DNA of 64,000 bases from Streptomyces canus (GTDB lineage: Bacteria; Actinomycetota; Actinomycetes; Streptomycetales; Streptomycetaceae): assembly GCF_041435015.1 (NCBI RefSeq), contig NZ_CP107989.1:10330169-10394168 (forward strand), written 5' to 3'. The stretch's first letter is position 1. Each line of letters opens with the position of its first letter. A program made the translations under genes and the position numbers. Under the pieces are notes generated by a model. That model did no database searches, was not told where the DNA came from, and was given only the letters and a program-made list of their open reading frames with translations. Below are positions 55,552 to 63,958 of this stretch, one piece after another.

Positions 55552-56085
55552 TCACCGAACTGGTTTGATTCCCGCGGCGTGTCTTCGCGCCAACACCTCG
55601 TACACACCTGGGTTGTTCAGTATCCACTGCTCGGCGGTCGTTCCGACGATGGACCGCTTGACCACCGCCGGAATACCCGCCACCAGGGCCTCCGCCGGGA
55701 AGTCCGAACCGGCCGGTACCAGCGAATGCGCGGCGACGAGCGACCGCGCCCCGACCCGCGCACCGTCGAGCACGGTGCTGCCGTTCCCGATCAGTGCCTC
55801 TTCCCCGATGACCGCGCCGTGCACGACGCACAGATGCCCCACGGTCGCGCCGGGACCGATCTCCGTGGGCAGATCGGGTGGTCCATGCAGCACGCTGCCG
55901 TCCTGCACATTGGCTCCTCGGCGCACTGTGATGCGGGAGTAGTCGCCCCGCAGGACCGCGTTGTACCAGACCGACGCGCCCGCCTCGATGACAACGTCGC
56001 CGATCAGTACGACGGTGGGCGCGACGAACGCGTCCGGGTGGACGGCGGGTGCGATCCCGTCGAGCTCGTACAGCGGCACTGTCAC
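55552..56085 (-). CDS. Gamma-carbonic-anhydrase-like hexapeptide-repeat protein
   Basis: 177 residues, GTG 56085, overlapping the hydrolase stop. Left-handed beta-helix hexapeptide pattern: PTVVLIGDVVIEAGASVWYNAVLRGD, ITVRRGANVQDGSVLHGP, IGPGATVGHLCVVHGAVIGEEALIGNGSTVLDGARVG. The zinc-binding His positions GHLCVVHG are present. Homologues (PaaY, CaiE) occur in catabolic clusters, where PaaY-like members act as thioesterases or carbonic anhydrases. Here a thioesterase role fits the CoA ligase/transferase context, by inference. Confidence 0.85.
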   Translation of the reverse strand: MTVPLYELDGIAPAVHPDAFVAPTVVLIGDVVIEAGASVWYNAVLRGDYSRITVRRGANVQDGSVLHGPPDLPTEIGPGATVGHLCVVHGAVIGEEALIGNGSTVLDGARVGARSLVAAHSLVPAGSDFPAEALVAGIPAVVKRSIVGTTAEQWILNNPGVYEVLARRHAAGIKPVR

Positions 56086-56933
56086 AGGCTCCCGCTGACG
56101 AAGCCGCGCACGGCGGCCACGAAACGGTCGTGCTGCTCGATCTGCGTCCAGTGGCCGCACTTCCCGATGCCGTACAGCCGCACGTTCGGGAGGTGGTCGA
56201 AGAACCACTTGCCGCCGTCGAAGACAACGAACCGGTCCTCACGCCCGTGGATGACGAGAACATCCTGCTCGATCTTGGCCGCGTCCTCGGGCGTCAGCGC
56301 CCACGGCCGGTCGAGGACGTCTACGAAGGTGGCCCGGTGGGAGCGTTCCACATCCGGCCGCACGGCGCGCGGGATCCGCTGCTCCGCGATCTTTCGCAGG
56401 TCCCCGCCGAACAGCTGCGGGTCGTAGACGAACTGTTCCAGCAGGTGCTGCATGGCCTCAGTCGTCGGATTGTCGTAGAACAGGGCCAGCGACGGGATCG
56501 CGGGACCGGGCGGAATCGGCGAACCGCCGGAACCCATGAGAACGATCTTCTCGACCCGCTCCGGCGCCTGCAGCGTCGCACCGAGCGACCATATGCCGCC
56601 CATGGAGTTGCCGACGAGGACCGCCTTCTCCAGTCCCAGCTCGTCCAGCAGCCCGATCAGGGTGTCGACTCGGAGCTGGGTGAAGGCCGCCATGCCCTGC
56701 GGCGGCGGCTCGGGGTGGCTGGAGTCGCCGAAGCCGATGACGTCCGGCGCGAGGCAGTAGTAGTCGTTCCCGAGATCCTTCAGCACCGCTTCCCAGTTCG
56801 AGAGGCCGGTCGCGCCCGGTCCGGAACCGTGCAGGAACAGGAGGGCCGGCTTGGACTTGTCACCGGAAGCGTTCAGCTGGAATTCGTACTCTCCGACCGC
56901 GACCTTGGTCGTGGTGATCGGTGCGTCGGCCAT
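56082..56933 (-). CDS. Alpha/beta hydrolase, meta-cleavage product hydrolase type
   Basis: 283 residues, ATG 56933 with GAGGAG 5 bases upstream. Oxyanion motif LFLHGSGPGATGLSNWEAVL, nucleophile elbow VGNSMGGIWSLG, Asp in VIHGREDRFVVFDGG and His in GKCGHWTQIEQHDRF. HGSGPGA and GNSMGG are characteristic of C-C hydrolases of the BphD/DmpD/MhpC group, which split ring-fission products to 2-hydroxypenta-2,4-dienoate plus an acid. That dienoate is the substrate of the hydratase at 60713, linking both halves of the cluster. Confidence 0.88.
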   Translation of the reverse strand: MADAPITTTKVAVGEYEFQLNASGDKSKPALLFLHGSGPGATGLSNWEAVLKDLGNDYYCLAPDVIGFGDSSHPEPPPQGMAAFTQLRVDTLIGLLDELGLEKAVLVGNSMGGIWSLGATLQAPERVEKIVLMGSGGSPIPPGPAIPSLALFYDNPTTEAMQHLLEQFVYDPQLFGGDLRKIAEQRIPRAVRPDVERSHRATFVDVLDRPWALTPEDAAKIEQDVLVIHGREDRFVVFDGGKWFFDHLPNVRLYGIGKCGHWTQIEQHDRFVAAVRGFVSGSL

Positions 56934-57004
56934 GCTCACTCCTCACTTGACATGTGCTGCAGACCGCCATGATTCACACGCCACCGTTGTGACGGCAGGA
57001 GGTT

Positions 57005-57021
57005 GTTCCACCCCCCGGAAC
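57005..57021. promoter_or_regulatory. Operator GTTCC-N7-GGAAC before the C-C hydrolase gene
   Basis: GTTCCACCCCCCGGAAC, perfect 5 bp arms and a 7-base spacer, 72 bp upstream of the hydrolase start on the minus strand and within the divergent region towards 57225. Confidence 0.65.
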
Positions 57022-57164
57022 CCCGTCACTCGCGCGTTGGCGTCCACGCGGCAGAAACAAAGCTGAATCCGATCCCCCTGGACATGTCGAGCACGTCTCG
57101 ACCGAGCGCACCGGCGCCGCCCCGGCCACGCCACGGGCTCCGGGCGTCATCGTGCCGCCTCCGG

Positions 57165-57183
57165 GGTTCCAGCAGCCGAAACC
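57165..57183. promoter_or_regulatory. Weaker copy of the same operator before the quinone reductase gene
   Basis: GGTTCCAGCAGCCGAAACC: same arms and spacing with one mismatch in the right arm, 42 bp upstream of ATG 57225. Confidence 0.45.
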
Positions 57184-57224
57184 GGCGCTCGGCAGCTCTG
57201 GCCGTCCGGCCTAGCGTCGCCGTC

Positions 57225-57888
57225 ATGCGAGCAGCTGTCATTACAAGAGCCAGAGGGGCCCCTGCGCTGCAGGAGGTCGACGAACCCCGCCCGACCGAGC
57301 ACGGCACGGTTGTGACCGTCACGGCCGCCGGGGTCAACCCGCATGACTTGGTGGTCGCGGCCGGAGTCAACCAACCTCCGCCGGTTCCCTATGTGTCAGG
57401 CTCCGAGGGCGTCGGCACCGTCGGTGACGGAACTCGCGTCGACTTCGGACGCACGCACCTGCCACATGGCTCGTTCGCTGAGCGGGCGGTCACCTCGGCG
57501 GACTCGGTGCAGGAGATCCCGGACGCGCTGGCGGACGGTGCCGCGCTCGCGATCGGCGTGGCCGGAATCTCCGCGCGGCTGTCCCTGACCCGGAAGGCCG
57601 GTCTCCGCCAGGGTGAGCAGGTTCTGGTCCTCGGGGCCACGGGCAGCGTCGGTCGGATTGCGATCCAGGCGGCCAAAGTCCTCGGTGCCGGACGGGTGGT
57701 GGCGGGCCGCAACCCCGCCGTGCTCGACGCCCTCAAGGAGCGGGGAGCGGACGAGGCCGTCCGGCTGGACGACGACTGTCCCGCCGCGCTCCGGAAGGCG
57801 AGCCAGGGCGGATTCGATCTGGTGGGTGGACATGCTCTACGGAGCGCCGATGGTCGCAGTGATGAAAGTGAGCAAAGTCCATGGCTGA
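57225..57888 (+). pseudogene. MDR-family quinone oxidoreductase/alcohol dehydrogenase, broken
   Basis: ATG 57225. N-terminal GroES-like part (MRAAVITRARGAPALQEVDEP, VTAAGVNPHDLVVAAG, PYVSGSEGVGTVGDG) and nucleotide-binding VLVLGATGSVGRIAIQAAKVLGAGRVVAG are typical of NADPH:quinone reductases. At about 57822, FDLVG replaces the expected FDLVVDMLYG: one extra G shifts the frame; the correct continuation (VDMLYGAPMVAVMK) ends in a stop at 57888 after only a dozen codons, overlapping the next gene. About 100 C-terminal residues are missing. Confidence 0.75.
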
Positions 57889-58531
57889 ATCACACAGCAC
57901 GTCCGGTCCGTCGTTGAACGTCGCGGTGGTGGGTGCCACCGGCAGCGTCGGCCGCCCCCTGATCGCCGAGCTCATCGCACGGGGACACCGGGTCACCGCC
58001 GTGACAACCCATCCGGAGCTCGTCGCATCCCACCCGTCGGTACGGACCGTCGAGGCCGACGCCAACGACTCCGCCCAGCTCGTGCCCGTCATCACGGGCC
58101 ACGACGTGGTCGTCACGGCGATCCAGTACGCCAAAACAGACCACGCCCGGCTGATCTCGTCCGTCAGGGAATCGAAGGCGCCGCTCTACTTCGTCACGGG
58201 CGGAAGCGGAACCCTGCTCGTGCCGGGCACGAAGACACGCGTCATGGACACGGACGTCTTCCCCGCGGAATTCGCGAAATCGGCCGCCGCCGCGGCGCAC
58301 TTCTGGAAGCTGCTGGAGCAGGTCGACGACCTGGACTGGATCTACCTCGCTCCGCCGCCCGGAATCGGCCCGGGTGAGCGCACCGGCCGTTTCCGTCGTG
58401 GTGGTCGGGAACTGCTCCAAACCCCGGACGGGACGCTGCCCGGGATCTCGTTCGACGACTACGCCATCGCGATCGTCGACGAGCTGGAGAGTCCCTCACA
58501 CATCCGCGACCGATTCACGGTCGCCTACTGA
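57881..58531 (+). CDS. NAD(P)-binding NmrA/SDR-like protein
   Basis: 216 residues, ATG 57881. N-terminal VAVVGATGSVGRPLIAELIARGHRVTAV is the GxxGxxG motif of atypical SDRs; VVVTAIQY and YFVTGGSGTLLVPG follow. No YxxxK is seen, as in NmrA-like regulators and reductases. It resembles FMN/NADH-type reductases of the YwnB group. Overlaps the end of the broken quinone reductase gene, so both were co-transcribed; a terminator follows at 58576. Confidence 0.8.
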   Translation: MAESHSTSGPSLNVAVVGATGSVGRPLIAELIARGHRVTAVTTHPELVASHPSVRTVEADANDSAQLVPVITGHDVVVTAIQYAKTDHARLISSVRESKAPLYFVTGGSGTLLVPGTKTRVMDTDVFPAEFAKSAAAAAHFWKLLEQVDDLDWIYLAPPPGIGPGERTGRFRRGGRELLQTPDGTLPGISFDDYAIAIVDELESPSHIRDRFTVAY

Positions 58532-58575
58532 AGCAGGCATCAGGGGCCGACGGCCGGCACCGGAGCCAGTACCAG

Positions 58576-58611
58576 GGCAGGGGCCTGATCCCGGTCGATC
58601 AGGCCCCTGCC
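58576..58611. terminator. Bidirectional terminator between converging genes
   Basis: Perfect 15 bp stem (GGCAGGGGCCTGATC / GATCAGGCCCCTGCC) with a 6-base loop, between the NmrA-like gene (plus) and the aldolase gene (minus, stop 58708). 58612-58707 contains no gene. Confidence 0.85.
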
Positions 58612-58707
58612 GGGTTTCCGCGCCAACAGCGATGAGGAGCAGGCACAAGACACGAGATCACTCAGCGTGTCCCGCGAAGGCACCCACCGCCCCACCCCTC
58701 CCCGTCG

Positions 58708-59724
58708 TCAGGCCGACGACGCCTGGGACACGAGGTCGAGGGCGATGTCGGTGATCATGTCCTCCTGGCCGCCGACCATCTTGCGGCGTCCGACCTCGAC
58801 GAGAATGGCGCGGGTGTCGATGCCGTAACGCTCGGAGGCCTTCTCGGCGTGCCGCAGGAAGCTCGAGTACACGCCCGCGTAGCCGAGAGTGAGGGTCTCG
58901 CGGTCCACCCGCACCTCGCGGTCCTGCAGCGGTCGTACGATGTCGTCGGCGGCGTCCATCAGGGGGAACAGGTCGCAGCCGTGCTCCCAGCCCATCAGGT
59001 CGGCGACCGCGATGAAGGCTTCCAGGGGGCAGTTGCCCGCCCCGGCGCCCTGCCCTGCGAGGGAGGCGTCGACGCGGGTGACGCCGTTCTCGACGGCGAC
59101 GACCGAGTTGGCCACGCCCAGGCCGAGGTTGTGGTGGGCGTGGATGCCCAGTTCGGTGGCAGGGTCCAGGACGTCCCGATAGGCGCGGAAGCGGTCGCGG
59201 ACGCCGTCCATGGTGAGGCGGCCCCCCGAGTCGGTTACGTAGACGCAGTGCGCGCCATAGGACTCCATCAGCTTGGCCTGGCGGGCGAGTTCGGCCGGTT
59301 CGGCCATGTGGGACATCATCAGGAACCCGGCGACGTCCATGCCCAACTCGCGCGCGGCGGCGATGTGCTGGGCGGAGATGTCGGCCTCGGTGCAGTGCGT
59401 GGCTATGCGCACCGAGCGGATGCCGAGGGAGTGGGCCTGCTTCAGATCGTGGATGGTGCCGATACCGGGGAGCAGCAGAGTGGTGGGGGTCGCCTGGTGT
59501 ACGGCGTCCAGGACCGCTTCGATCCACTCCCAGTCGGTGTGCGCGCCGACGCCGTAGTTGATGCTGGAGCCGGACAATCCGTCGCCGTGGGCGATCTCGA
59601 TGGCGGACACTCCGGCCGTGTCGAGGGCGGCGGCGATGGTGCGGGCCTGGTCGACGGTGTAGCGGTGGCGGACGGCGTGCATGCCGTCCCGCAGGGTGAC
59701 GTCCTGGACGTACAGACGGGTCAT
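58708..59724 (-). CDS. mhpE: 4-hydroxy-2-oxovalerate aldolase
   Basis: 338 residues, ATG 59724, overlapping the stop of the dehydrogenase gene by 4 bases. [19 protein letters not shown] is the opening HMG-lyase-like motif with the metal/catalytic Arg-Asp; [29 protein letters not shown] and [16 protein letters not shown] (metal His pair) follow. Splits 4-hydroxy-2-oxovalerate to pyruvate and acetaldehyde and channels acetaldehyde to the partner dehydrogenase. Equivalent to MhpE/DmpG/BphI. Last gene of the three-gene meta-pathway operon. Confidence 0.95.
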   Translation of the reverse strand: MTRLYVQDVTLRDGMHAVRHRYTVDQARTIAAALDTAGVSAIEIAHGDGLSGSSINYGVGAHTDWEWIEAVLDAVHQATPTTLLLPGIGTIHDLKQAHSLGIRSVRIATHCTEADISAQHIAAARELGMDVAGFLMMSHMAEPAELARQAKLMESYGAHCVYVTDSGGRLTMDGVRDRFRAYRDVLDPATELGIHAHHNLGLGVANSVVAVENGVTRVDASLAGQGAGAGNCPLEAFIAVADLMGWEHGCDLFPLMDAADDIVRPLQDREVRVDRETLTLGYAGVYSSFLRHAEKASERYGIDTRAILVEVGRRKMVGGQEDMITDIALDLVSQASSA

Positions 59725-60716
59725 CGGGACGCCACCTCCGGGGCGATGGGGGTCCCCCCGCTCGAGCGAAGCCGAGAGTGGGGGAGGCCGGCCATGCGCT
59801 CCGCGGTGCGCAGCGCGGCCGAGGTCATGATGTCGAGGTTGCCGGCGTAGGCCGGCAGGTAGTGGGCGGCGCCCTCCACCTCCAGGAAGACGGACACCTT
59901 CAGTGCGTCGCCACCGCCGCGGGCGAGGGTGTGCAGCGGGTCGTCAGCGGCCGCCCGCTCGAACTGCACCTTCTGCTTCAGGCGGTAACCGGGCACGTAC
60001 GCCTGCACCCGCCCGACCATCTCTTCGATCGACGCGGTGACGGCCTCCGTGGCGCAGTCGGAGACCAGGCAGTGCACGGTGTCACGCATGATCAGCGGCG
60101 GTTCGGCCGGATTGAGGATGATGATCGCCTTGCCGCGCGCCGCGCCACCCACCTTCTCAATGGCAGACGACGTGGTCTCGGTGAACTCGTCGATGTTGGC
60201 CCGGGTACCCGGACCGGCCGAGCGGGACGAGATGGAGGCGACGATCTCGCCGTAGTGCACGGGCGTGACGGCGTTCACGGCGGCGACGATCGGGATGGTG
60301 GCCTGGCCGCCGCAGGTGACCATGTTCACGTTCGTCGCGTCCAGATGCGCGGCGCCGTTGACCGGCGGGACGACGTACGGTCCCAGTGCGGCGGGGGTGA
60401 GGTCGACCACCGTCTTGCCGTGCGCGCGCAGCACCTCGTCGTGGTGGCGGTGAGCGCCGGCGGAGGTGGCGTCGAAGACGATCCTCACGTCCTGGAACTC
60501 GTCCATGCCGACCAGGCCGTCGATGCCCTCGTGCGTGGTGGCGACCTTGAGGCGCTTCGCCCGGGCGAGACCGTCGGAATCCGGATCGATGCCCACCATG
60601 GCAGCGATCTCCAGGCTCTCCGATAGCCGCAGAACCTTGATCATGAGGTCGGTGCCGATGTTCCCCGAGCCGATGACGGCCACCTTGGTACGGGGAGAAG
60701 GTGTTGTGGTGGTCAC
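59721..60716 (-). CDS. mhpF: Acetaldehyde dehydrogenase (acylating)
   Basis: 331 residues, GTG 60716, overlapping the hydratase stop (GTGA). Rossmann motif [19 protein letters not shown], catalytic Cys in [13 protein letters not shown], and [20 protein letters not shown]. Converts acetaldehyde plus CoA to acetyl-CoA with NAD; forms a complex with the aldolase. Equivalent to MhpF/DmpF/BphJ. Confidence 0.95.
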   Translation of the reverse strand: MTTTTPSPRTKVAVIGSGNIGTDLMIKVLRLSESLEIAAMVGIDPDSDGLARAKRLKVATTHEGIDGLVGMDEFQDVRIVFDATSAGAHRHHDEVLRAHGKTVVDLTPAALGPYVVPPVNGAAHLDATNVNMVTCGGQATIPIVAAVNAVTPVHYGEIVASISSRSAGPGTRANIDEFTETTSSAIEKVGGAARGKAIIILNPAEPPLIMRDTVHCLVSDCATEAVTASIEEMVGRVQAYVPGYRLKQKVQFERAAADDPLHTLARGGGDALKVSVFLEVEGAAHYLPAYAGNLDIMTSAALRTAERMAGLPHSRLRSSGGTPIAPEVASR

Positions 60717-61546
60717 TGCTGCCCTGCCTTCTGGTCGGATGCGGGTGCGAAGCCGACGCGTACGGAGCCGAGTCCGGAGATGACCGCTTCGAAGCGGCTG
60801 CCGGGGGTGGCGACAGCCATGGGGCCGAGGGCGCCGGTCAGCACGACGTCGCCGGCGCGCAGCGGATCGCCCATCCCGGCCAGCGTCGACGCGAGCCACA
60901 CGGCCGCGTTCAGGGGGCCGTCGAGGCAGTCGGCGCCGGTGCCGTGCGAGACCTCCTCGCCGTCGCGACTGAGCGTCATGCGCACGGCGCGCAGATCGAC
61001 AGAGGTCAGCGGCACTGGTGTTGCGCCGAGGACGAACAGGCCGGAGGAGGCGTTGTCGGCGACCGTGTCGATCAGACTGATGTCCCAGTCCGCGATCCGG
61101 CTGTCGACGATCTCCAGGGCGGGGAGGGCGAAGTCCACTGCTCGCAGCACGTCGGCGACCGTCGTGTCGGGGTGCGGCAGGCCGGCCGCCAGCACGAGCG
61201 CGACCTCTGCCTCGATCTTGGGCTGGAGCAGCCGTCCGTAGGGCACCGTCCCGCCGTCGGGTACCGCCATGTCCGCCAGCAGCGCGCCGAAGTCCGGCTG
61301 ATCTACGCCGAGTTGGGCCTGCACCGCAGGCGAGGTCAGACCGATCTTGCGACCGACGAGGCGACCGCCCTGAGCGAGCTTGCGCTCGACGTTGAGGCGC
61401 TGCACGGCGTAGGCGCTGCTCACATCTCCGGCAGGCAACTGGTCGCGTACCGGCGGACATGGCGTACCGGACTGCTCAGCCTCCCAGAGGGCGTGGGCCG
61501 TTTTTTTCGTCTCCGGGGATGGCGTGCGGGACGAATGGGACGGCAT
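60713..61546 (-). CDS. mhpD: 2-keto-4-pentenoate hydratase
   Basis: 277 residues, ATG 61546 with GGAGG 7 bases upstream. FAH-superfamily features: [39 protein letters not shown] (metal-binding E-x-E), [34 protein letters not shown], and [12 protein letters not shown]. Hydrates 2-hydroxypenta-2,4-dienoate to 4-hydroxy-2-oxovalerate, the substrate of the aldolase in the same operon. First gene of the operon; an operator lies 82 bp upstream. Confidence 0.93.
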   Translation of the reverse strand: MPSHSSRTPSPETKKTAHALWEAEQSGTPCPPVRDQLPAGDVSSAYAVQRLNVERKLAQGGRLVGRKIGLTSPAVQAQLGVDQPDFGALLADMAVPDGGTVPYGRLLQPKIEAEVALVLAAGLPHPDTTVADVLRAVDFALPALEIVDSRIADWDISLIDTVADNASSGLFVLGATPVPLTSVDLRAVRMTLSRDGEEVSHGTGADCLDGPLNAAVWLASTLAGMGDPLRAGDVVLTGALGPMAVATPGSRFEAVISGLGSVRVGFAPASDQKAGQQ

Positions 61547-61627
61547 GGGCGACCTCCGGAAGCGCGGGTGCAGCAATCGAATGCGGCACTCCTTGGATAG
61601 ACGACACACCCCGAGCACGGCAGAACA

Positions 61628-61646
61628 TGTTCCATTAACCGGAACA
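61628..61646. promoter_or_regulatory. Operator GTTCC-N7-GGAAC before the hydratase operon
   Basis: TGTTCCATTAACCGGAACA: perfect 6 bp arms with a 7-base spacer. An overlapping palindrome GAACATGTTC (61623-61632) and a further AGTTC half-site lie beside it. Confidence 0.75.
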
Positions 61647-61690
61647 GTTCAGTTCTCGGTCAGTACCCCTGATGGTCAGGGGAAGCCACA

Positions 61691-63451
61691 TCAGCTTCGA
61701 CGCGCCCAGATCGGCGGTGTTCCAGCGGTCGCCCGCGTAGATGTGCCGAGTTGTTCGAGCCGTCGGGTGCGTTGGCCGGTCATCTGTCCGGCTGTGTGGG
61801 CGCGTCGTTGTTCTGCGATCCATTGTCCTAGTGGTGTGGCGCCTTCGCGGTGTGCGTAGGGCACGCGGGCGTTCCCGACCCGTTCGACGTATGTCTTGAG
61901 TTTCGTCCAGGCGCGGGCCCAGTCCTGGCGTTCGGTGTCGATCACGTTGAAGCTGACCCAGTCGGCGACCGTCACGGGATCTCTGGGGGCGGCGAATCGG
62001 AGCAGCAGCCGTGATTCGGCTTCGCCTTCCTCGGGCGGCGTGCCGATGTTCACGGACGGTTGGGCGACGTCCTTCCGGGGCTCTTGGGGAATGGCCAGCA
62101 GTTCCACGGCTTCTTCATCGTGGGCCCGCAGTCCTTCCAGGACTTTCACCAGGGGCCGGTAGGACCCGGAGGTGAACATGTCCTCGGGCTGCTCTCCGGG
62201 CTGGAGGAAGACGGGCACGATCAAGGAGGCGAGTTTGCCTTGTCCGGGCTTTTGGCGGAGTGCCCGGCCGATGGCCTGGACGATGTCGTGCGGCGCGCCC
62301 TTGGGGTCCAGCAGGGCGACGGAGTCCACCGCGCGGATGTCGACGCCCTCGCCCAGGACACGGCAGTTGGAGAGCACGGCCCGCTGCGCCGTGGACCCGA
62401 ACGAGCCGAGAACCTCCCGCCGACGTTCGGGGACGTGTTCGCCGCACAGCCAGTCGGCCCAGATCCGAGCCGGGTACGTCTCCGGCTGATCCGCGTGCAG
62501 CTTCGCCGCCACTCGCTCCAAGCCCTCTGCGTAGGCCTGTGCCTCGATGGTGCGGTGGTGGAAGGTGATGCACGTCGACAGGTCGTGCTGCGCCATCGTG
62601 TGCAGGAGCGCGGCCTGCAGGGCTCCGAGCCGCTGCCCGCGCACTTCCTCGCTGTGCCGCTCCTCGCCCATCAGCTTCTCCGGGGTGACGACCGGGTCCT
62701 TCAGCTCCAGGACGATGATCTGGTACCGCGCCAGCAACCCCCGCGAGACGGCCGACGCCAAGCTGAGCTTGTACAGGACGGGCCCGAAGACGGTCTCGTC
62801 GTCCATGGACGCTGCCATCTCCCGCGGCAGCGGATCCCGCACTCCCTCAGCAACCTCCCGGCTCAGCCGCTCTTCCCAGATCCGCGGTGTGGCCGTCAGG
62901 TACAGCCGCCGGTACGCCGGGATGACGCTCTGGTCATGGATGGCCGCCCAAGCCTTCCCCATCGACCCTGACGTCCGGTGCGCCTCATCAACCACCGCCA
63001 AGTCCACCGGGGCCAACTGCTGGCCGTAGACACCCTCGAAAGCCTCCGCCAGTACACCCAAAGACGCGTAGGTGGCGTAGATGGTCACCGGCCCCTGCCC
63101 ATGCCACAGCGCCAACTGGATCGGGTTCGTCGTGGAGCGCACCTTCAACGACCACAGCCCCGGATCGTCCTGAAGCGAACACACCGCAACCGCCGGCCCC
63201 TTGTGCCCGGCCTCATGCCACGCCCTCACCGTCTGCGCCAGCAGATCCAGCGTCGGCACCAGCACGAGCACACGCCCCCTGGGCACAAGCCGCCTCGCCG
63301 ACGCCGCCGCCATGATGGTCTTCCCCGTCCCACACGCGGCGTGCACCTGCCCACGAAGACCATTCCAGGGAATACCACCCGGCGGAACATCAAGACCCCG
63401 CACAATGGCAGCAACGGCCTCGATCTGGTGATCACGCAACTTCACGGCCAT
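61691..63451 (-). CDS. DEAD/DEAH-box helicase with helicase-associated domain, apparently 3'-truncated
   Basis: 586 residues, ATG 63451. SF2 motifs: Walker A GQVHAACGTGKTIMAAA, Ia VLVPTLDLLAQTV, motif II VDEAHRT, motif III LTATPR, motif IV region TCITFHHRT, motif V-VI VALLDPKGAPHDIVQAIGRALR. The C-terminus carries one helicase-associated repeat (WTKLKTYVERVGNARVPYAHREGATPLGQWIAEQR). Homologues on linear Streptomyces replicons are longer, with several such repeats; here homology stops after RLEQLG at about 61765, so the gene seems truncated. The start faces the hairpin region at the right end of the window. Confidence 0.85.
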   Translation of the reverse strand: MAVKLRDHQIEAVAAIVRGLDVPPGGIPWNGLRGQVHAACGTGKTIMAAASARRLVPRGRVLVLVPTLDLLAQTVRAWHEAGHKGPAVAVCSLQDDPGLWSLKVRSTTNPIQLALWHGQGPVTIYATYASLGVLAEAFEGVYGQQLAPVDLAVVDEAHRTSGSMGKAWAAIHDQSVIPAYRRLYLTATPRIWEERLSREVAEGVRDPLPREMAASMDDETVFGPVLYKLSLASAVSRGLLARYQIIVLELKDPVVTPEKLMGEERHSEEVRGQRLGALQAALLHTMAQHDLSTCITFHHRTIEAQAYAEGLERVAAKLHADQPETYPARIWADWLCGEHVPERRREVLGSFGSTAQRAVLSNCRVLGEGVDIRAVDSVALLDPKGAPHDIVQAIGRALRQKPGQGKLASLIVPVFLQPGEQPEDMFTSGSYRPLVKVLEGLRAHDEEAVELLAIPQEPRKDVAQPSVNIGTPPEEGEAESRLLLRFAAPRDPVTVADWVSFNVIDTERQDWARAWTKLKTYVERVGNARVPYAHREGATPLGQWIAEQRRAHTAGQMTGQRTRRLEQLGTSTRATAGTPPIWARRS

Positions 63452-63859
63452 GCCCCGTGCTCTCCCTTTCGCGGAATGCAGCGCGTAATAGCAAATAGAA
63501 TCCAGGCGCAAGGTGCGCGGCGGTAGGGTGTAGCACCTAATCCCAGACTCTACACAGCCACAACTCGTGATGCATCACCCGCACACCAACTCCTGCGCCC
63601 GAGGGTGACACAGTGACTCAATCTCACTCGCGAACGGCCGGTTACCCTGTAGGCTGACAGGCCATTGGCAAACATGTCGGGACAGGCCAGCCAGCGGGGG
63701 AGGAGTTCAGGGTGGAGCGCAGCGGAACCCGTCACCACCGCGAGGCCGGCACCCCATCAGTCCGACGGTCCGTCACATCCGTTACAGAGATGATAGCCGG
63801 GAATCCCAAGCCCTACACAGACCCGCGCCTGACGCACCCACCCCCCACTGCCAGCCCCA
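63452..63859. other. Leader of the helicase gene and non-coding region
   Basis: Relatively AT-rich just before the helicase start (GCGTAATAGCAAATAGAATC). A GTG at 63712 behind GGGGAGGAG opens a plus-strand frame that stays open to the window end, but it runs through the hairpins and resembles nothing known. No other gene is seen. Confidence 0.4.
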
Positions 63860-63958
63860 GGAATCCCGCTTGCGGGATTCCCCAATTCGCGCTTGCGCGA
63901 ATTGACACGCACTCAAAATTCCGCTTGCGGAATTCGATTCCACGCTCGCGGGGGAATC
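63860..63958. repeat. Cluster of four hairpins with GCTTGC-type apices
   Basis: Three near-contiguous perfect stem-loops with the same two-base TT loop: 63860-63881 (arm GGAATCCCGC), 63883-63904 (arm CAATTCGCGC) and 63917-63934 (arm AATTCCGC), then an imperfect one at 63936-63958 (GATTCC...GGAATC). Such arrays recall telomeres or origins of linear Streptomyces replicons, or mobile palindromic repeats; the function cannot be decided here. Confidence 0.8.

Noticed and set aside
55475..55568. Short plus-strand frame beginning MNATDNGSAPEPALIG
   Set aside because: About 30 codons, no RBS, overlaps the end of the hexapeptide-repeat gene on the other strand.
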